Shown here: positions 22,130 to 23,433 of the stretch, one piece after another
Layout: each line of letters opens with the position of its first letter
Position numbering within the stretch: position 1 is the stretch's first letter
Source: Pseudomonadota bacterium
GTDB taxonomy: Bacteria > CALINM01
Direction: 5' to 3'
Assembly: GCA_026415985.1 (NCBI GenBank)
Contig: JAOAGA010000010.1
Location: forward strand, 1-23,433
DNA length: 23,433 nucleotides
Notes under the pieces: model-generated
The model's database searches: none
What the model was told of the DNA's origin: nothing
Seen by the model: only the letters and a program-made list of their open reading frames with translations
Translations under genes and position numbers: made by a program

Positions 22130-23433
22130 ATGACACCTAAAGAAGTAGTAGCATTTGCCAAAGAGCACAATGCAAAATCAGTTGATCTGAAGTTTATGGA
22201 TTTTATCGGGACCTGGCAACACTTCACAATCCCCATAGGCCAGTTTAATGAGGAAATTTTTGAAGAAGGATTGGGGTTTGACGGTAGTAGCATAAGAGGT
22301 TGGAGATCTATTCATGAAAGCGATATGATACTTTTACCCGATCCAACCACCGCTGTTATAGACCCCTTTATGGAGACAACAACTCTTTCTTTAATCTGCA
22401 ATGTCTATGACCCCATTACAAGAGAAGCCTATGAGAGAGATCCAAGAAATATCGCAGCAAAGGCTGAAGCCTATTTGAAATCAACAGGTATAGCAGATTC
22501 TGCCTATTTTGGACCAGAGGCTGAGTTTTTCATCTTCGATGATATCAGATATGATGTGGCCAGCAATAAAAGCTTTGTCTTTATCGATTCCATAGAGGGT
22601 ATATGGAACTCCGGAAGAGAAGAGGAGCCAAATCTGGGCTACAAGATAAGGCACAAAGAGGGATACTTTCCTGTATCACCAACTGATAGTCAGCAGGAAA
22701 TAAGGGAAGAAATGGTTAGAATTATGGAATCCGTAGGAATTGAAGTAGAAAGACAGCACCATGAGGTTGCAACAGCGGGACAGGCGGAGATTGATTTTAA
22801 ATTTGACACTCTTCTTAGATGTGCCGATAAGTTAATGTGGTTTAAGTATATTGTTAAAAATGTAGCTCTTAATTATGGCAAGACCGCTACATTTATGCCA
22901 AAACCGCTCTATGGTGATAACGGTTCTGGTATGCATACCCATATGAGTTTATGGAAAGATGGAAAGCCACTTTTTGCAGGTGATCAGTATGGTGGGCTGT
23001 CAAAGTTAGCCCTTTATTTTATAGGTGGTATACTAAAGCATGCTAAGGCTCTCTGTGCAATTACCAATCCAACAACCAACTCATACAGAAGATTGGTTCC
23101 CGGTTTTGAGGCACCGGTCAATTTAGCCTATAGTAGCAGAAACAGAAGTGCATCCATAAGGATACCTATGTATTCACCATCTCCAAAATCAAAGAGGATT
23201 GAGTTCAGAACTCCTGACCCATCGTGCAATGGCTATTTAGCCTTCTCTGCTATGCTTCTTGCGGGTCTCGACGGAATAGAAAACCAGATTGATCCCGGTC
23301 AGCCCCTTGATAAGGATATTTATGCCCTTTCTCCTGAGGAACTGAAAAATGTTCCTTCCGCTCCCGGCTCACTTCAGGAAGCACTGAAGGCATTGGAGGA
23401 AGATCATCAGTTTCTTCTGAAAGGCGGAGTTTT
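22130..23433 (+). CDS. glnA: Glutamine synthetase, type I (beta subtype), 3' end outside the window
   Basis: The first 434 residues of a GSI that makes glutamine from glutamate, ammonia and ATP; roughly 35 C-terminal residues lie beyond the window. [10 protein letters not shown] (49-58), [10 protein letters not shown] (127-136, metal glutamates E130 and E132), GNGSG-type [13 protein letters not shown] (262-273, H269 and H271) and NRSASIRIP (338-346) are conserved. [11 protein letters not shown] places Tyr398 at the site that adenylyltransferase modifies in GSI-beta. The insertion at about 139-180 ([21 protein letters not shown]) also marks the beta subtype. The start ATG follows GGAGG (22120-22124). 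Expression is probably from the sigma-54 promoter above. Confidence 0.98.
   Translation, partial: MTPKEVVAFAKEHNAKSVDLKFMDFIGTWQHFTIPIGQFNEEIFEEGLGFDGSSIRGWRSIHESDMILLPDPTTAVIDPFMETTTLSLICNVYDPITREAYERDPRNIAAKAEAYLKSTGIADSAYFGPEAEFFIFDDIRYDVASNKSFVFIDSIEGIWNSGREEEPNLGYKIRHKEGYFPVSPTDSQQEIREEMVRIMESVGIEVERQHHEVATAGQAEIDFKFDTLLRCADKLMWFKYIVKNVALNYGKTATFMPKPLYGDNGSGMHTHMSLWKDGKPLFAGDQYGGLSKLALYFIGGILKHAKALCAITNPTTNSYRRLVPGFEAPVNLAYSSRNRSASIRIPMYSPSPKSKRIEFRTPDPSCNGYLAFSAMLLAGLDGIENQIDPGQPLDKDIYALSPEELKNVPSAPGSLQEALKALEEDHQFLLKGGV

Noticed and set aside
1-23433. CRISPR array, tRNA, rRNA, or prophage genes
   Set aside because: No spaced identical repeats, cloverleaf-like segments, rRNA stretches or phage gene families were seen on either strand.

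Overview
The window reads as chromosomal core sequence from an AT-rich, probably anaerobic Gram-negative bacterium. The codon use favours AGA/AGG for arginine and ATA for isoleucine. The pyrR-pyrB-pyrC-carA order, the paired CcsA/ResB-like membrane proteins, the DUF4124-type exported protein, the GSI-beta type glutamine synthetase and a sigma-54 type promoter together resemble Desulfobacterota, Deferribacterota or Nitrospirota. That placement is inference from gene content only. Apart from two incomplete features at the edges, every confident gene is on the plus strand, and most are packed end to end or overlap.

Layout. 1-132: the edge of a minus-strand open frame with no usable start, possibly a gene remnant. 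133-248: a pyrimidine promoter and a short leader whose terminator-like hairpin contains the pyrR ribosome binding site. 249-4124: pyrR, pyrB, pyrC and carA, the first steps of UMP synthesis and their regulator; carB is not here. 4129-8886: a diverged flavoprotein-like protein, a CcsA-like and a ResB-like membrane protein, and a GT-C-like membrane protein with a TPR tail. 8948-9544: a nitroreductase. 9670-17848: an unrecognised helical-repeat protein, gpsA, gpmI, a ComF-type phosphoribosyltransferase, a DUF4124-like exported coiled-coil protein, and a 941-residue helicase whose C-terminus carries an exonuclease domain. 17990-21999: prfB, yebC and the Holliday-junction genes ruvC, ruvA and ruvB. 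22079-23433: a sigma-54 promoter and glnA, cut by the window end.

The strongest points for a second look are: (i) the compact pyr leader, where a transcription-terminator shape, the pyrR Shine-Dalgarno and a 22-codon leader frame are superimposed; (ii) the MrfA-like helicase fused to an MrfB/YprB-like DEDD exonuclease; (iii) a CcsA-like protein that keeps its flanking histidines but has lost the Trp-Asp-Pro part of the heme-handling motif, encoded beside a ResB-like protein and a flavoprotein-like protein without a recognisable dinucleotide-binding motif; and (iv) a pattern in which the first gene after an intergenic gap lacks a Shine-Dalgarno and lies just downstream of a -10-like hexamer, suggesting leaderless mRNAs. 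I found no CRISPR array, tRNA, rRNA, complete insertion sequence or phage gene. No plus- or minus-strand gap exceeds about 250 bases.
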